From the NCBI GenBank assembly GCA_003612395.1, contig RAYQ01000016.1:1-64000 (forward strand): a DNA stretch of 64,000 bases, given 5' to 3'. The notes beneath the pieces were generated by a model. The model made no database searches, was not told the DNA's origin, and was given only the letters and a program-made list of their open reading frames with translations. Each line of letters opens with the position of its first letter. The first letter of the stretch is position 1. Below, one piece after another: positions 7,505 to 15,460 of the stretch. The DNA comes from Parablautia intestinalis (GTDB lineage Bacteria; Bacillota; Clostridia; Lachnospirales; Lachnospiraceae). Made by a program: the position numbers and the translations under genes.

Positions 7505-7527
7505 TATCTTTAACTATGTGATACCGA
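7505..7527 (-). repeat. Right terminal inverted repeat of the transposon
   Basis: TATCTTTAACTA at 7505-7516 is the exact reverse complement of the left core. Nine bases later comes the GA dinucleotide at 7526-7527. Immediately beyond, the interrupted XRE gene resumes in frame. Confidence 0.85.
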
Positions 7528-8295
7528 TGCGGGCATCCCCGACATCGAAAACATTATGGCAATTTCCGCCCTGTTTGATATCTCCATTGATGTACTGCTT
7601 TCAAATGAAACGGGAACGAAAAAACGAAAGAGTATCTTTTTGAGAGCATTACGGAGTATGATATTGATGAGCCGAAACGCTATGATATGAAATTTGGCGG
7701 GGCAAAGCAATTCACTCTTTCGGGGTATAAGGGTGAAAAAATCCGTGTCCGTCTCGTATCTAATACGATACTCACGATTCAGAATGATTTTAAGGTTAAA
7801 ATTGATGACATTAAAGGGCGAATTGATTTGGATGTATACCGTAAAAACGGGGTAACGGAAAAAATGGCAAAAGAAGCGGTCAGCATCTTTGTCCAGATAC
7901 CAATGCCATATATCGGAAAAATAGAGTGTGCAATTAATGCGCAAGCAGTGGAAATTCACTCTTTGGAGTGTAACAACATAGAACTTGATACAAAGACACC
8001 GGGCATTACACTTGAGGATGTTGTTGGAACGGTTGAGATAAACTGCAACCTTGATATGGAAGTGGTGTGCCGGTCCTTAAATGGGGAGGTGGCAATCAAC
8101 CAGGTGTCGGCAACTTCAAAAATTCATATTCCGGAAGGTCTGGCTTTTACTGCTATTGCGAAAGGGATTGGCACAAGCATATCCTATGAGAAAGATGGAA
8201 AGCAGATGGGGGATTTCAGTATACCGGATGCAGAGAATATTATTGAACTAAATGGGATTGAGAGTGATCTTATTATTTCCGCGGGCAGCAGATAG
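7526..8295 (+). pseudogene. XRE regulator with DUF4097-like domain, cut by the transposon and frameshifted
   Basis: Right of the transposon the frame reads DAGIPDIENIMAISALFDISIDVLL, the end of an XRE HTH domain. A run of six A at 7619-7624 then shifts the frame; one extra A would restore it. The rest (about 200 residues to 8295) forms repeating short beta strands as in DUF4097/adhesin-like toast-rack domains. On the left flank only about eleven codons ending V-T-K-W-E-T fit the same gene, so its 5' part is missing or rearranged. ATG 7687 has no good ribosome binding site. The gene probably once regulated the protease, two-component and ABC genes that follow. Confidence 0.75.
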
Positions 8296-8387
8296 GGCAG
8301 ACATGCCGGAGTGTCCATTTGACTACGATGATCTGACTGGAAAAGCGAGCCAGCGTTTGTTGGTATCGGCAAAGGGGGTTCAATACG

Positions 8388-9188
8388 ATGAAATCAAATT
8401 ATCTGAAAAAATACATCATCAGTTCCTATATTTTGGTATGGGCACTGATTATTTTTGTGGCAGGTACAGCAAGCCTGGTTTTTCATGCGCCGCCTGTCAT
8501 TATGTGGATTGTCCGCAACCTGATTGCATGGTCGCCAACATATCTGCTTTTGGCCGGCTGGAAACATTTCAGACCGGATGAGACAAGAACTGCTTTTGTG
8601 AAAAGATGTTTTTCCGGCAAAGTGAAGCTGTTTCCAGTGCTATGCTCCTTTGTGCTAACGTTTGGAATCAGCGTTATATCGCTATTTATCTATTCTGTTA
8701 TTAAGGGAAATCCGATGCTGTCCTATATGAACTTAGGAACAACAGCTCTGCCACTTAGTATTTTTCTCTCATTTACCTCGGGACCGACAGGGGAAGAATT
8801 GGGGTGGAGGGGATTTATGCGGGAGGAATTTAACAGAAGGTATGATTTCCTGAAATCCTCTGTCTGCCAGGGCCTGGTGTGGTGTTTCTGGCATACTTTG
8901 CTGTGGGTGGTGGATTCAGATTTTACTGACTGGCGGGCCGTTCCATATGTGATTTCGAATATTGTTGTCATTACCTGCATAACCGTTTTGATGAATATTT
9001 TTTTGGATAGGTATAACAATCTGCTCTATTCGGTGCTGCTGCACTTTGGATTTAATATTTTCTATGTATTTTTGGAGGCAGATATTGGATTTTTTGTGAT
9101 TTTAACCATTCTTTATCTGTTGTTCACACCGATTGCGGTGCTTTTGCAGAACAGATTGACAGGGGACAAAAGGGAGACAGAAAAATGA
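8388..9188 (+). CDS. CPBP-family (CAAX protease-like) membrane protein
   Basis: This 266-residue, multi-membrane-segment protein carries the two signature blocks of the CPBP/Abi glutamic-type intramembrane protease family: GEELGWRGFM (EExxxR type) and FWHTLLW. A final H-containing segment, LLHFGFNIFY, completes the set. Start ATG 8388 has GGGGG about nine bases upstream. Its end overlaps the response regulator start by four bases, so it belongs to the same operon. In bacteriocin and ABC-exporter neighbourhoods such proteins are often linked to immunity; that is inference here. Confidence 0.85.
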   Translation: MKSNYLKKYIISSYILVWALIIFVAGTASLVFHAPPVIMWIVRNLIAWSPTYLLLAGWKHFRPDETRTAFVKRCFSGKVKLFPVLCSFVLTFGISVISLFIYSVIKGNPMLSYMNLGTTALPLSIFLSFTSGPTGEELGWRGFMREEFNRRYDFLKSSVCQGLVWCFWHTLLWVVDSDFTDWRAVPYVISNIVVITCITVLMNIFLDRYNNLLYSVLLHFGFNIFYVFLEADIGFFVILTILYLLFTPIAVLLQNRLTGDKRETEK

Positions 9189-9883
9189 AATTATTACTTG
9201 TTGAGGATGATGTGGAAATCAGTGATATGCTGATAAAATATCTTGGAACAGAAGGCTTTGAGGTGGTGGCTGCCTATGACGGGGAAAGCGCCTGTAAAAA
9301 ATTTTTTGAAGATGAATATGTGCTGGTACTGCTTGACCTTATGATTCCCAAAAAAAGCGGGATGGAAGTGATGAATATCATAAGGGAAAAAAGCATGGTT
9401 CCAATCATTATCGTATCGGCAAAGGATACGGATTCCGACAAGTCATTGGGCTTAGGTCTTGGGGCGGATGATTATGTGACAAAGCCCTTTTCCGTGACAG
9501 AGGTTTTGGCCAGAATAAAAGCAAATATCAGAAGGAGTACACAGTATGCGGCCGGCGCTGCGGAATCAGAGAGCGTGGCATGCAGCATAACAAGGGGAGA
9601 ACTTACCATAGATACAAATGATTATTCCGTTCTGAAAAGAGGACGGAAGATTGAACTGACGGCAAAGGAATTTGAAATTCTTAAACTTCTTATGACAAAT
9701 CCACGAAAGGTTTACACCAAAGAACAAATTTATTCTTCTGTATGGAAGGATGCCTATTTTGGAGATGAGAATGCGGTAAATGTCCACATTAGCAGACTTC
9801 GCAACAAAATAGAGGACAATCCCCGCGAGCCGAAGTATGTTACCACAGTATGGGGGATTGGATATAAATTGGGAGAGGTGTAG
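9185..9883 (+). CDS. OmpR-family response regulator
   Basis: The protein has 232 residues: a receiver domain (residues 1-120: EDDVEISD acidic pair, phospho-acceptor Asp in VLLDLMIPKKSG, conserved Lys in DDYVTKPFSV) and a winged-helix DNA-binding domain (about 130-230, ending TVWGIGYKLGE). It overlaps the protease gene by four bases and its stop abuts the kinase start codon, indicating one transcript and a cognate pair. The likely targets are the ABC genes that follow. Confidence 0.93.
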   Translation: MKLLLVEDDVEISDMLIKYLGTEGFEVVAAYDGESACKKFFEDEYVLVLLDLMIPKKSGMEVMNIIREKSMVPIIIVSAKDTDSDKSLGLGLGADDYVTKPFSVTEVLARIKANIRRSTQYAAGAAESESVACSITRGELTIDTNDYSVLKRGRKIELTAKEFEILKLLMTNPRKVYTKEQIYSSVWKDAYFGDENAVNVHISRLRNKIEDNPREPKYVTTVWGIGYKLGEV

Positions 9884-10822
9884 ATGAGCGATAAATCGAT
9901 TATATTTTTTCTGATGTGCATGGTCCTTTTGCTGCTTGTAGTCGTATGCTACCAGCAGTTTGTGTTTGGCAGAGGCATTCAGGATAAACTGAAAAAAATA
10001 AGTGAAAAGCTGTCGGAGATTTTAGAAAAGGACAGTGATGAGAAAGTCATGGTTTTTACGGATAATAAGGTGCTGATAAGCTTAAGCGGACAGATTAACC
10101 GGATGCTCCTTGACAGACAAAAAGTAAAAGCAGATTACAGAAAGCAGGAGTTATCCACTAAGAAAATGCTTGCAAACATTTCACATGATATTAAAACACC
10201 GCTAACAGTTATTTTAGGTTATCTTGAAATCACTAGGATGGAAAATAAAGAAGATGAAATGCTGCAAAAGGTTGAGACAAAAGCCAGACAGGTTATGGAG
10301 CTGATAAACCAGTTTTTTACGCTGGCAAAGCTTGAAGCCGGGGATTTAAATGTTGAAATAATGAAAATTGATATAGGCGAGCTGTGCAGAGAAAATGTCC
10401 TCGACTTTTATGAGCTGCTGATCTCAAAGGAATTTACTGTAGAGCTTTCTATTCCGGAACAGAATTATTTTGTGCAGGGAGATAAGGAGTCCATAAACCG
10501 GATATTAAACAATCTGCTGTCAAATGCAATACGCTATGGAAGCGATGGAAAATACATAGGGCTTTTTCTGCGGGAAGATGGAAATGAAATCTATATTGAT
10601 ATTGTGGATAAGGGAAAGGGGATTGAAAAGCAGTTTGCAAAGAGCGTATTTGAAAGACTTTATACAATGGAGGATTCACGAAACAGAGAGATACAGGGGA
10701 ACGGATTGGGACTTACCATTGCAAAGAATCTTGCCAGACAGATGGGCGGAGATATTGTCCTGGAAAGCGAACCGGGTGTAAAGACAGTGTTTACGCTTAT
10801 ATTGAAAAAAATCTTATATTAA
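9884..10822 (+). CDS. Sensor histidine kinase
   Basis: The 312-residue kinase has one clear N-terminal membrane segment (residues 4-26) and almost no extracellular domain, so it probably senses through the membrane or a partner such as the ABC transporter. The H-box is NISHDIKTPLTVILGY. The ATPase domain has N-box NNLLSNAIRYG, then DKGKGIEKQF and GNGLGLTIAKNLARQMGG. It starts at ATG 9884 immediately after the regulator stop, with GGAGAGGTG upstream. Confidence 0.92.
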   Translation: MSDKSIIFFLMCMVLLLLVVVCYQQFVFGRGIQDKLKKISEKLSEILEKDSDEKVMVFTDNKVLISLSGQINRMLLDRQKVKADYRKQELSTKKMLANISHDIKTPLTVILGYLEITRMENKEDEMLQKVETKARQVMELINQFFTLAKLEAGDLNVEIMKIDIGELCRENVLDFYELLISKEFTVELSIPEQNYFVQGDKESINRILNNLLSNAIRYGSDGKYIGLFLREDGNEIYIDIVDKGKGIEKQFAKSVFERLYTMEDSRNREIQGNGLGLTIAKNLARQMGGDIVLESEPGVKTVFTLILKKILY

Positions 10823-10830
10823 AGAACTTT

Positions 10831-10905
10831 TGTTACAATAAGCCGGGGCTCAAAGCAGCATTTGCTATAATAAGCTGGTTTATGAAGCGCGGCGGCGTTT
10901 GTTAC
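10831..10905 (+). repeat. Dispersed hairpin repeat, locus 1 (two A units)
   Basis: Two imperfect copies of a short palindromic unit, consensus AATAAGC...AAGCG..GGC.GCGTTTG, lie side by side after the kinase gene. Related units occur at 24314-24391, 34048-34124, 40611-40765 and 54640-54722. Confidence 0.6.
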
Positions 10906-11007
10906 TATTATAATTTCTACAGATGAACGAAAGAAATTCGTAAGAATTGTGCAAAGGTTTTGAAAAACGGGGGTGCTATAATGGTTTTTGGAAAGGGGGC
11001 AGAGAAT

Positions 11008-11925
11008 ATGCCAAATATTTTACAGACAAATGAACTATCAAAAACCATTAACGGAAAGGATTTGGTCAAAAATGTAAATATTCACATAAAAAAAGGGGAG
11101 ATTTACGGATTTTTAGGGCCGAACGGAGCCGGGAAAACAACAGTGATGAAAATGATCACAAACCTCTGGAAACCAACAAAAGGAGAGATATGGCTGTTTG
11201 GAGATAAGCTTACACCCACCTCTTATGAAGTACTAAAAAGAATGGGGAGCATGATTGAATTTCCCAGCTTTTATGAGCATATGAGCGGAAAGGATAATCT
11301 GGAGCTTCATTGTGAATACATGGGTTATTATGTGCCTGAAAGTGTGGAAAATACCCTGGAGATGCTTGGATTATCAGAGGAAGCAAAAAAGCCGGTGAAA
11401 AGCTATTCCCTTGGCATGAAGCAGCGTCTGGGAATAGCTCGTGCAATTCTGTGCAGGCCGGAGCTTTTGATACTTGATGAACCCACAAACGGACTGGATC
11501 CGGCAGGAATGAAACAGCTTCGGGATTTGTTTCGGATGCTGTGCAGCGAATATGGAATCACAATTATGATTTCAAGCCATATGCTCTCCGAAGTGGAAAG
11601 CATAGCAGATACCATTGGCGTAATTCACCATGGAAATCTCATGAAAGAAATTCCCATGTCGGAGATTGCGGAGAAAAATACGGTATATATTGAGCTTGCC
11701 ATTGAGAATCCCCAAAAAGCAGCATATATTTTGGCAGATAAACTGGGATTGGAAAATTTTAAGGTGACTGATGAAAGAAATATCCGTATTTACGATACCG
11801 GGATTGATACAAAAATGATCACAAAGACACTGGCAATGAATGAAGTGGAGATTATTTCTATAGGGAAAAAATCAGAAAGCCTTGAAGATTATTTTTTGAA
11901 GCTGACAGAAGGGAGAGTAAGATAA
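11008..11925 (+). CDS. ABC transporter ATP-binding protein, BcrA-like
   Basis: A 305-residue ATPase with Walker A GPNGAGKTT, signature SYSLGMKQRLGIARAI, Walker B LLILDEPTNGLDP and the H-loop ISSHMLSEVE. The length and the C-terminal domain fit the BcrA / lantibiotic-immunity type that exports peptides or drugs. ATG 11008 is chosen because GAAAGGGGG lies about eight bases upstream. It overlaps the permease start by one base. With the preceding two-component system and CPBP protein it forms a peptide-stress response module; the substrate is unknown. Confidence 0.9.
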   Translation: MPNILQTNELSKTINGKDLVKNVNIHIKKGEIYGFLGPNGAGKTTVMKMITNLWKPTKGEIWLFGDKLTPTSYEVLKRMGSMIEFPSFYEHMSGKDNLELHCEYMGYYVPESVENTLEMLGLSEEAKKPVKSYSLGMKQRLGIARAILCRPELLILDEPTNGLDPAGMKQLRDLFRMLCSEYGITIMISSHMLSEVESIADTIGVIHHGNLMKEIPMSEIAEKNTVYIELAIENPQKAAYILADKLGLENFKVTDERNIRIYDTGIDTKMITKTLAMNEVEIISIGKKSESLEDYFLKLTEGRVR

Positions 11926-12629
11926 TGTTGAAACTTATTAAACTGGAATGGAAGAAAAATAATATAAAAAAGTATACCTTGAAAGTCCTTATTATGACGG
12001 CATTTTTGTGTCTGTTTCTATTTGCGCTGGCCTTTTTGGGGATTGCGGAAGATCCGGATGGTACTTTGGACGCTGCAGAGGGGATGAATGTGATTTCCGC
12101 TCCGATTGAGCTTTTTACAAGCATGTGTTTTTTAATTTTTACAAGTGTTATGCTTGCTTCCTTTATTGTGAGTGCATATAAAAATAAAACAATGAATCTG
12201 ATGTTTTCCTATCCGATTAAAAGGCAGAGGATACTGGCGTCCCAAATGGCGGCGGTCTGGCTTTTTTGCCTGGCGGCACTTATAGCGGCCAAGCTGGTGG
12301 TTTATGGCTGTATTTATATCGGGTCCCAAAGTATGCAATCCTCTTTTTTCATAGACTTTGATATGGGAAGCCCGTCCTTTTATATTCAGCTTTTGATGAA
12401 ATCCGTAGTGACCATAAGCATGAGCTTTATTGCATTGTTTGTTGGACTGATTATGAAGTCATCGAAGGCGGCTATTGTCACTTCCTTTATACTGATTTTT
12501 CTCACACAGGCAAGCATCGGCGATTTTTCGCTGGCAGGTAATCTGGTGCTTCCCGTTATTCTGACAGTCGTATCGTTTACATTTGCTGTGTTATCTATCA
12601 TGAACGCAGAAAAAAAAGATTTGCTGTAA
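11925..12629 (+). CDS. ABC-2-type transporter permease
   Basis: This 234-residue protein has six predicted membrane segments and a basic N-terminus (LKLIKLEWKKNNIKKY), typical of lantibiotic-immunity ABC permeases (BcrB/LanEG-like). Its ATG overlaps the ATPase stop. It ends the operon, and no clear terminator follows directly. Confidence 0.88.
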   Translation: MLKLIKLEWKKNNIKKYTLKVLIMTAFLCLFLFALAFLGIAEDPDGTLDAAEGMNVISAPIELFTSMCFLIFTSVMLASFIVSAYKNKTMNLMFSYPIKRQRILASQMAAVWLFCLAALIAAKLVVYGCIYIGSQSMQSSFFIDFDMGSPSFYIQLLMKSVVTISMSFIALFVGLIMKSSKAAIVTSFILIFLTQASIGDFSLAGNLVLPVILTVVSFTFAVLSIMNAEKKDLL

Positions 12630-12825
12630 TGTTGAATTTTATATGAGAAAACATTATACTATAGACAGTTTTCAAAATATCTGTTGGTGCAGCACTGCAG
12701 ACAAAGCCTGGGATATATGATGACAGGATTTGCCTGCTGGATGTGGAGGGGGGGTAAGGTTTTCACACCAAGCAAGTTCAGAAACAGAACCTGTTCAGTT
12801 AGAATTTGTACTGAAGTTTGTGTCT

Positions 12826-12869
12826 GCGCTGCATCCACAAACTTGTAAGCCATATAAGGCTTTGCGCAA
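12826..12869 (+). repeat. Dispersed repeat C, copy 1
   Basis: GCGCTGC, CAAACTTGTAAGC, TATA and GGCTTTGCGCAA occur in this order, as at 24472-24516. Here the copy is preceded by AAGTTTGTG, which can pair with CACAAACTT to form a stem (about 12815-12843). Confidence 0.5.
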
Positions 12870-12915
12870 TAAAGCAAAAGTGAACTTTGTTCACCTCGCA
12901 GAAATGGAGGAAAAT

Positions 12916-13503
12916 ATGAATTTTAGTTTAGCAGATTTAACATGGATCAGAGAGCCAAAGATTTTTTCCATTCAGGAGGATGGAATTACAATTCAGACGG
13001 ATCCGGGAACCGATTTGTGGCAGAGAACTTATTATGGATTTCAAAATGATAATGCTCCTGTTTTGCAGATGTGGACAGAAGAACAATACTTTTCTTTTGT
13101 GGTGAGAACAGAGTTTGACAGTAAGCACAGATTTGATCAGTGTGGCATTGTAATGTATCTTGACAGCGATAATTGGTTGAAGGCTTCAATAGAATACGAA
13201 AATGACAGATTCCAGAGGCTGGGAAGTGTCGTGACAAATCATGGATATTCAGACTGGGCTACGACAGATATTGATGCATCCATCAAGTCTATGTGGTATC
13301 GTTTCAGCAGGAGAGAGTCGGACTACTGCATAGAGTGCTCACAGGACGGCACCAGCTTTAAACAGATGCGAATATGCCACATGTGGGAGGGCGCAGAGAA
13401 AATCAGATTTGGAATATATGCATGTTCTCCGGAAGATTCCTCCTTTGAAGCGAGATTTTCTCATATGGAGCTTACAGATTGTAAGTGGCTTGCTCATAAG
13501 TAA
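12916..13503 (+). CDS. DUF1349 concanavalin-like protein
   Basis: A 195-residue protein of the DUF1349 (concanavalin A-like fold) type: WIREPKIFS near the N-terminus, GTDLWQRTYYGF, DQCGIVMYLDSDNWLKASIEYE, and a C-terminal FGIYACSPED / FEARFSHMEL. Proteins of this family are small and cytoplasmic; the function is not firmly known. ATG 12916 has ATGGAGG five bases upstream, and the longer frame from 12730 would run through a repeat. A terminator follows at 13609. Confidence 0.82.
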   Translation: MNFSLADLTWIREPKIFSIQEDGITIQTDPGTDLWQRTYYGFQNDNAPVLQMWTEEQYFSFVVRTEFDSKHRFDQCGIVMYLDSDNWLKASIEYENDRFQRLGSVVTNHGYSDWATTDIDASIKSMWYRFSRRESDYCIECSQDGTSFKQMRICHMWEGAEKIRFGIYACSPEDSSFEARFSHMELTDCKWLAHK

Positions 13504-13608
13504 AATCGGATTTGCCTGCAGCCTTACGGGTGACTGTGAAATGCCTGCAGTTATTCTGATAACTGATGGAATAAGAAATTTGATTCTGACAGTTTACATA
13601 AATGATAT

Positions 13609-13645
13609 AAAAAATAACCGTGTTTGCTAAACGGTTATTTTTTAT
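13609..13645 (+). terminator. Terminator after the DUF1349 gene
   Basis: AAAATAACCGT pairs with ACGGTTATTTT around an eight-base loop, followed by more T. The A-run upstream also makes it usable on the opposite strand. Confidence 0.8.
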
Positions 13646-13928
13646 TACCTGATTGGAAGGACGGCCCTCTGCAAGCAGTTTTTTGCCGTTTTGCCGTACA
13701 AATTTCCCATGGAAGTTAAACAAGATGAAATTTTTTGTGCTCCGAATGAGAATACTATAAACAGAAATAGGGTATTAATAGCAGTGAATTAATACAAAAT
13801 ATAATATCAGGCTCTTAATTATACATAATATTATTCTGCCGGAGGGAGATATAATATTAAAAATGCAGGAAGACAGCGGAAGAGGGCATTTGCGATAAAG
13901 AAAAATTCCATATGCGGTATTGAATATT

Positions 13929-13945
13929 ATTACGCAATGCGTAAT
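13929..13945. promoter_or_regulatory. 17-bp palindrome, candidate operator
   Basis: ATTACGCA and TGCGTAAT flank a single central base. It lies about 90 bases upstream of the XRE regulator gene and could be its autoregulatory operator. Only symmetry and position support this. Confidence 0.4.
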
Positions 13946-14032
13946 AGTCAAATATAGGTCTAAGGTGGGAATACTTTAATCCCGTAAAATCAATCATAGC
14001 AATACATAAATGATTCGCGAGGGAACGATTTC

Positions 14033-14722
14033 ATGCGTAAACGTTATGAGGATTTTTTAGGGAGGTTGAACCAGTACAGGCTATATTTAAACATGACGCA
14101 GGAAGAACTGAGCAGTGCACTTGGTATCACGCAAAGCCAATTTAGTAAGATTGAGCTTGGAAAAACCGTTATGCCCTACAAGACATTAGAATGCCTTGAG
14201 GGTATGGGCTGGGATGTAGATTATCTTGTTACAGGTAAAAATTTTGAAAAAGGCACTTCAGAGCTTAACGTCATATTACAGCAGGTGGAGGAGATTTACA
14301 AAAAAGAAGTCCTAAGTGTGGTTACATGGTTCATAAAACAGGGGCTAAGCAAATGCTGTCAGAATTTGAGCATTGAATGTAAATGTGAAATGGAAATATT
14401 ACAGATGCGTGCAATCGGTGAATGCCCGTACTCCGTTTTATATGAAGTCAGGAAAATATTAGATGTGGCACAGGCGATCATGGCAGAAAAACTTGGTGTA
14501 AATATAAAAAAATATCGTAAATTGGAGAAAAATGAAACACGTCCGGATGTGGAACTATTGTTCCGGATATATGAGGTTACAGGGTGTAAGCCCAGCTTAA
14601 TTTTACATAATGACCATGTAGAAAGCATAATTATAGATGATTTGTGGAGTAATATGACAGCACCTGTTCAAAACAAAATATTATCTCTTACCGAACAGAT
14701 ATTATATTTTATCAGAATGTAA
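14033..14722 (+). CDS. XRE-family regulator with two HTH domains
   Basis: A 229-residue protein. Residues about 12-67 are a clear XRE HTH (MTQEELSSALGITQSQFSKIELGK, then VDYLVTG). Residues about 137-191 look like a second, divergent XRE HTH (VAQAIMAEKLGVNIKKYRK, NETRPDVELLFRIYEVTG). A Cys-containing helical linker joins them. The stop is followed after nine bases by the LytTR response regulator, so the three genes 14033-16737 form one operon. It probably modulates the quorum-sensing response; target unknown. Confidence 0.75.
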   Translation: MRKRYEDFLGRLNQYRLYLNMTQEELSSALGITQSQFSKIELGKTVMPYKTLECLEGMGWDVDYLVTGKNFEKGTSELNVILQQVEEIYKKEVLSVVTWFIKQGLSKCCQNLSIECKCEMEILQMRAIGECPYSVLYEVRKILDVAQAIMAEKLGVNIKKYRKLEKNETRPDVELLFRIYEVTGCKPSLILHNDHVESIIIDDLWSNMTAPVQNKILSLTEQILYFIRM

Positions 14723-14731
14723 GACAATATT

Positions 14732-15460
14732 ATGAAAAAGACAGTATTAATTATTGAAGATAACAAGATACAAAGCGAAATGTTAAAGAAGCTGGTGCTG
14801 GAGGTTAATGCCGATGTAACGGCTTACACAGCATTTGAAGCAAAGGCCGCCTACAAAATTCTTATGGAAAAAACAGTTGATGTTTTCTTGGTGGATATTA
14901 TATTAGATACCGCGAGACCGGGAGACACATCAGGAATCAGACTGGTAGAAAGAGTCAGGACGATTCCTAAATATATGTTTACACCCGTTGTGTTTATTAC
15001 ATCTCTGGAAGATACCACTAAGTATGCTTACACCGATTTACATTGTTTGGGTTATGTGGAAAAGCCTTTTTCACCGGAAAGCGTTAAGCGGCTTGTGGAT
15101 AAGGCTTTATTTTTTCCCACCAGCAAGGATGAGGAGGAAGTATTTTGCTTTCGAAAAGATGGAATTTTGTACCCGGTTAAGGTAAAGAACATTATTTATA
15201 TGGAAAGCCGCAATCATACGGTTAGCATACATATGGTAGAAGGCGGCACGCTGTCCATTTCTTATAAAACCTGCAAACAGCTCATAGATGAGGTGGATTC
15301 CGACTGCCTGATGCAGTGCAGCAGATGTGCCATTGTAAATAAGGATTACATACTAAATGTGGATACCACGAACAGATTTATTACCATGAAGGGCACGAAT
15401 GATAAGGTTGAAATTGGAATTACTTATAAGAAGAAAGTGTTGGCGGAGTACGGGTTATGA
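14732..15460 (+). CDS. LytTR-family response regulator, AgrA-like
   Basis: A 242-residue regulator. The receiver domain (1-125) has IIEDNKIQ, the phospho-acceptor Asp in VFLVDIILD, and the conserved Lys in YVEKPFSPE. The LytTR DNA-binding domain (about 140-242) has IIYMESRNHTVSIH, a Cys-containing CSRCAIVN and YILNVD, ending KKKVLAEYGL. It overlaps the kinase gene by four bases. In agr systems this protein activates the signal-peptide operon; here that operon lies convergent on the other side of the kinase. Confidence 0.88.
   Translation: MKKTVLIIEDNKIQSEMLKKLVLEVNADVTAYTAFEAKAAYKILMEKTVDVFLVDIILDTARPGDTSGIRLVERVRTIPKYMFTPVVFITSLEDTTKYAYTDLHCLGYVEKPFSPESVKRLVDKALFFPTSKDEEEVFCFRKDGILYPVKVKNIIYMESRNHTVSIHMVEGGTLSISYKTCKQLIDEVDSDCLMQCSRCAIVNKDYILNVDTTNRFITMKGTNDKVEIGITYKKKVLAEYGL

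Larger units (their letters stand above)
96..7527. mobile_element. Tn4451-like mobilizable transposon carrying riboflavin genes
   Basis: The element is about 7.43 kb. It is bounded by GA dinucleotides (96-97 and 7526-7527) and by imperfect inverted ends that share the exact 12-mer TAGTTAAAGATA, placed nine bases inside each GA. It encodes a TnpX-type large serine recombinase, TnpW, a MobV (TnpZ-type) relaxase, a RepA_N protein, an oriT and an XRE regulator, which is the gene set expected for Tn4451/Tn4453 relatives. Joining the flanks through a single GA reads W-E-T-D-A-G-I-P-D-I-E-N in frame, the end of an XRE HTH domain, so the insertion target can be reconstructed. The cargo is an FMN-riboswitch-controlled ribU and riboflavin kinase pair. 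There are no type IV secretion genes, so it is mobilizable rather than self-transmissible. Confidence 0.88.
13504..14032. other. Intergenic region before the agr-like locus
   Basis: 529 bases with no credible gene. It contains the terminator of the DUF1349 gene and an A/T-rich stretch (13780-13990) likely to hold the promoter of the XRE/LytTR operon, including a 17-bp palindrome. Confidence 0.55.

Noticed and set aside
8252-8581. 109-codon frame with many Cys, overlapping the CPBP gene
   Set aside because: It runs in another frame of the well-supported membrane protease and through the end of the DUF4097 fragment; no start signal.
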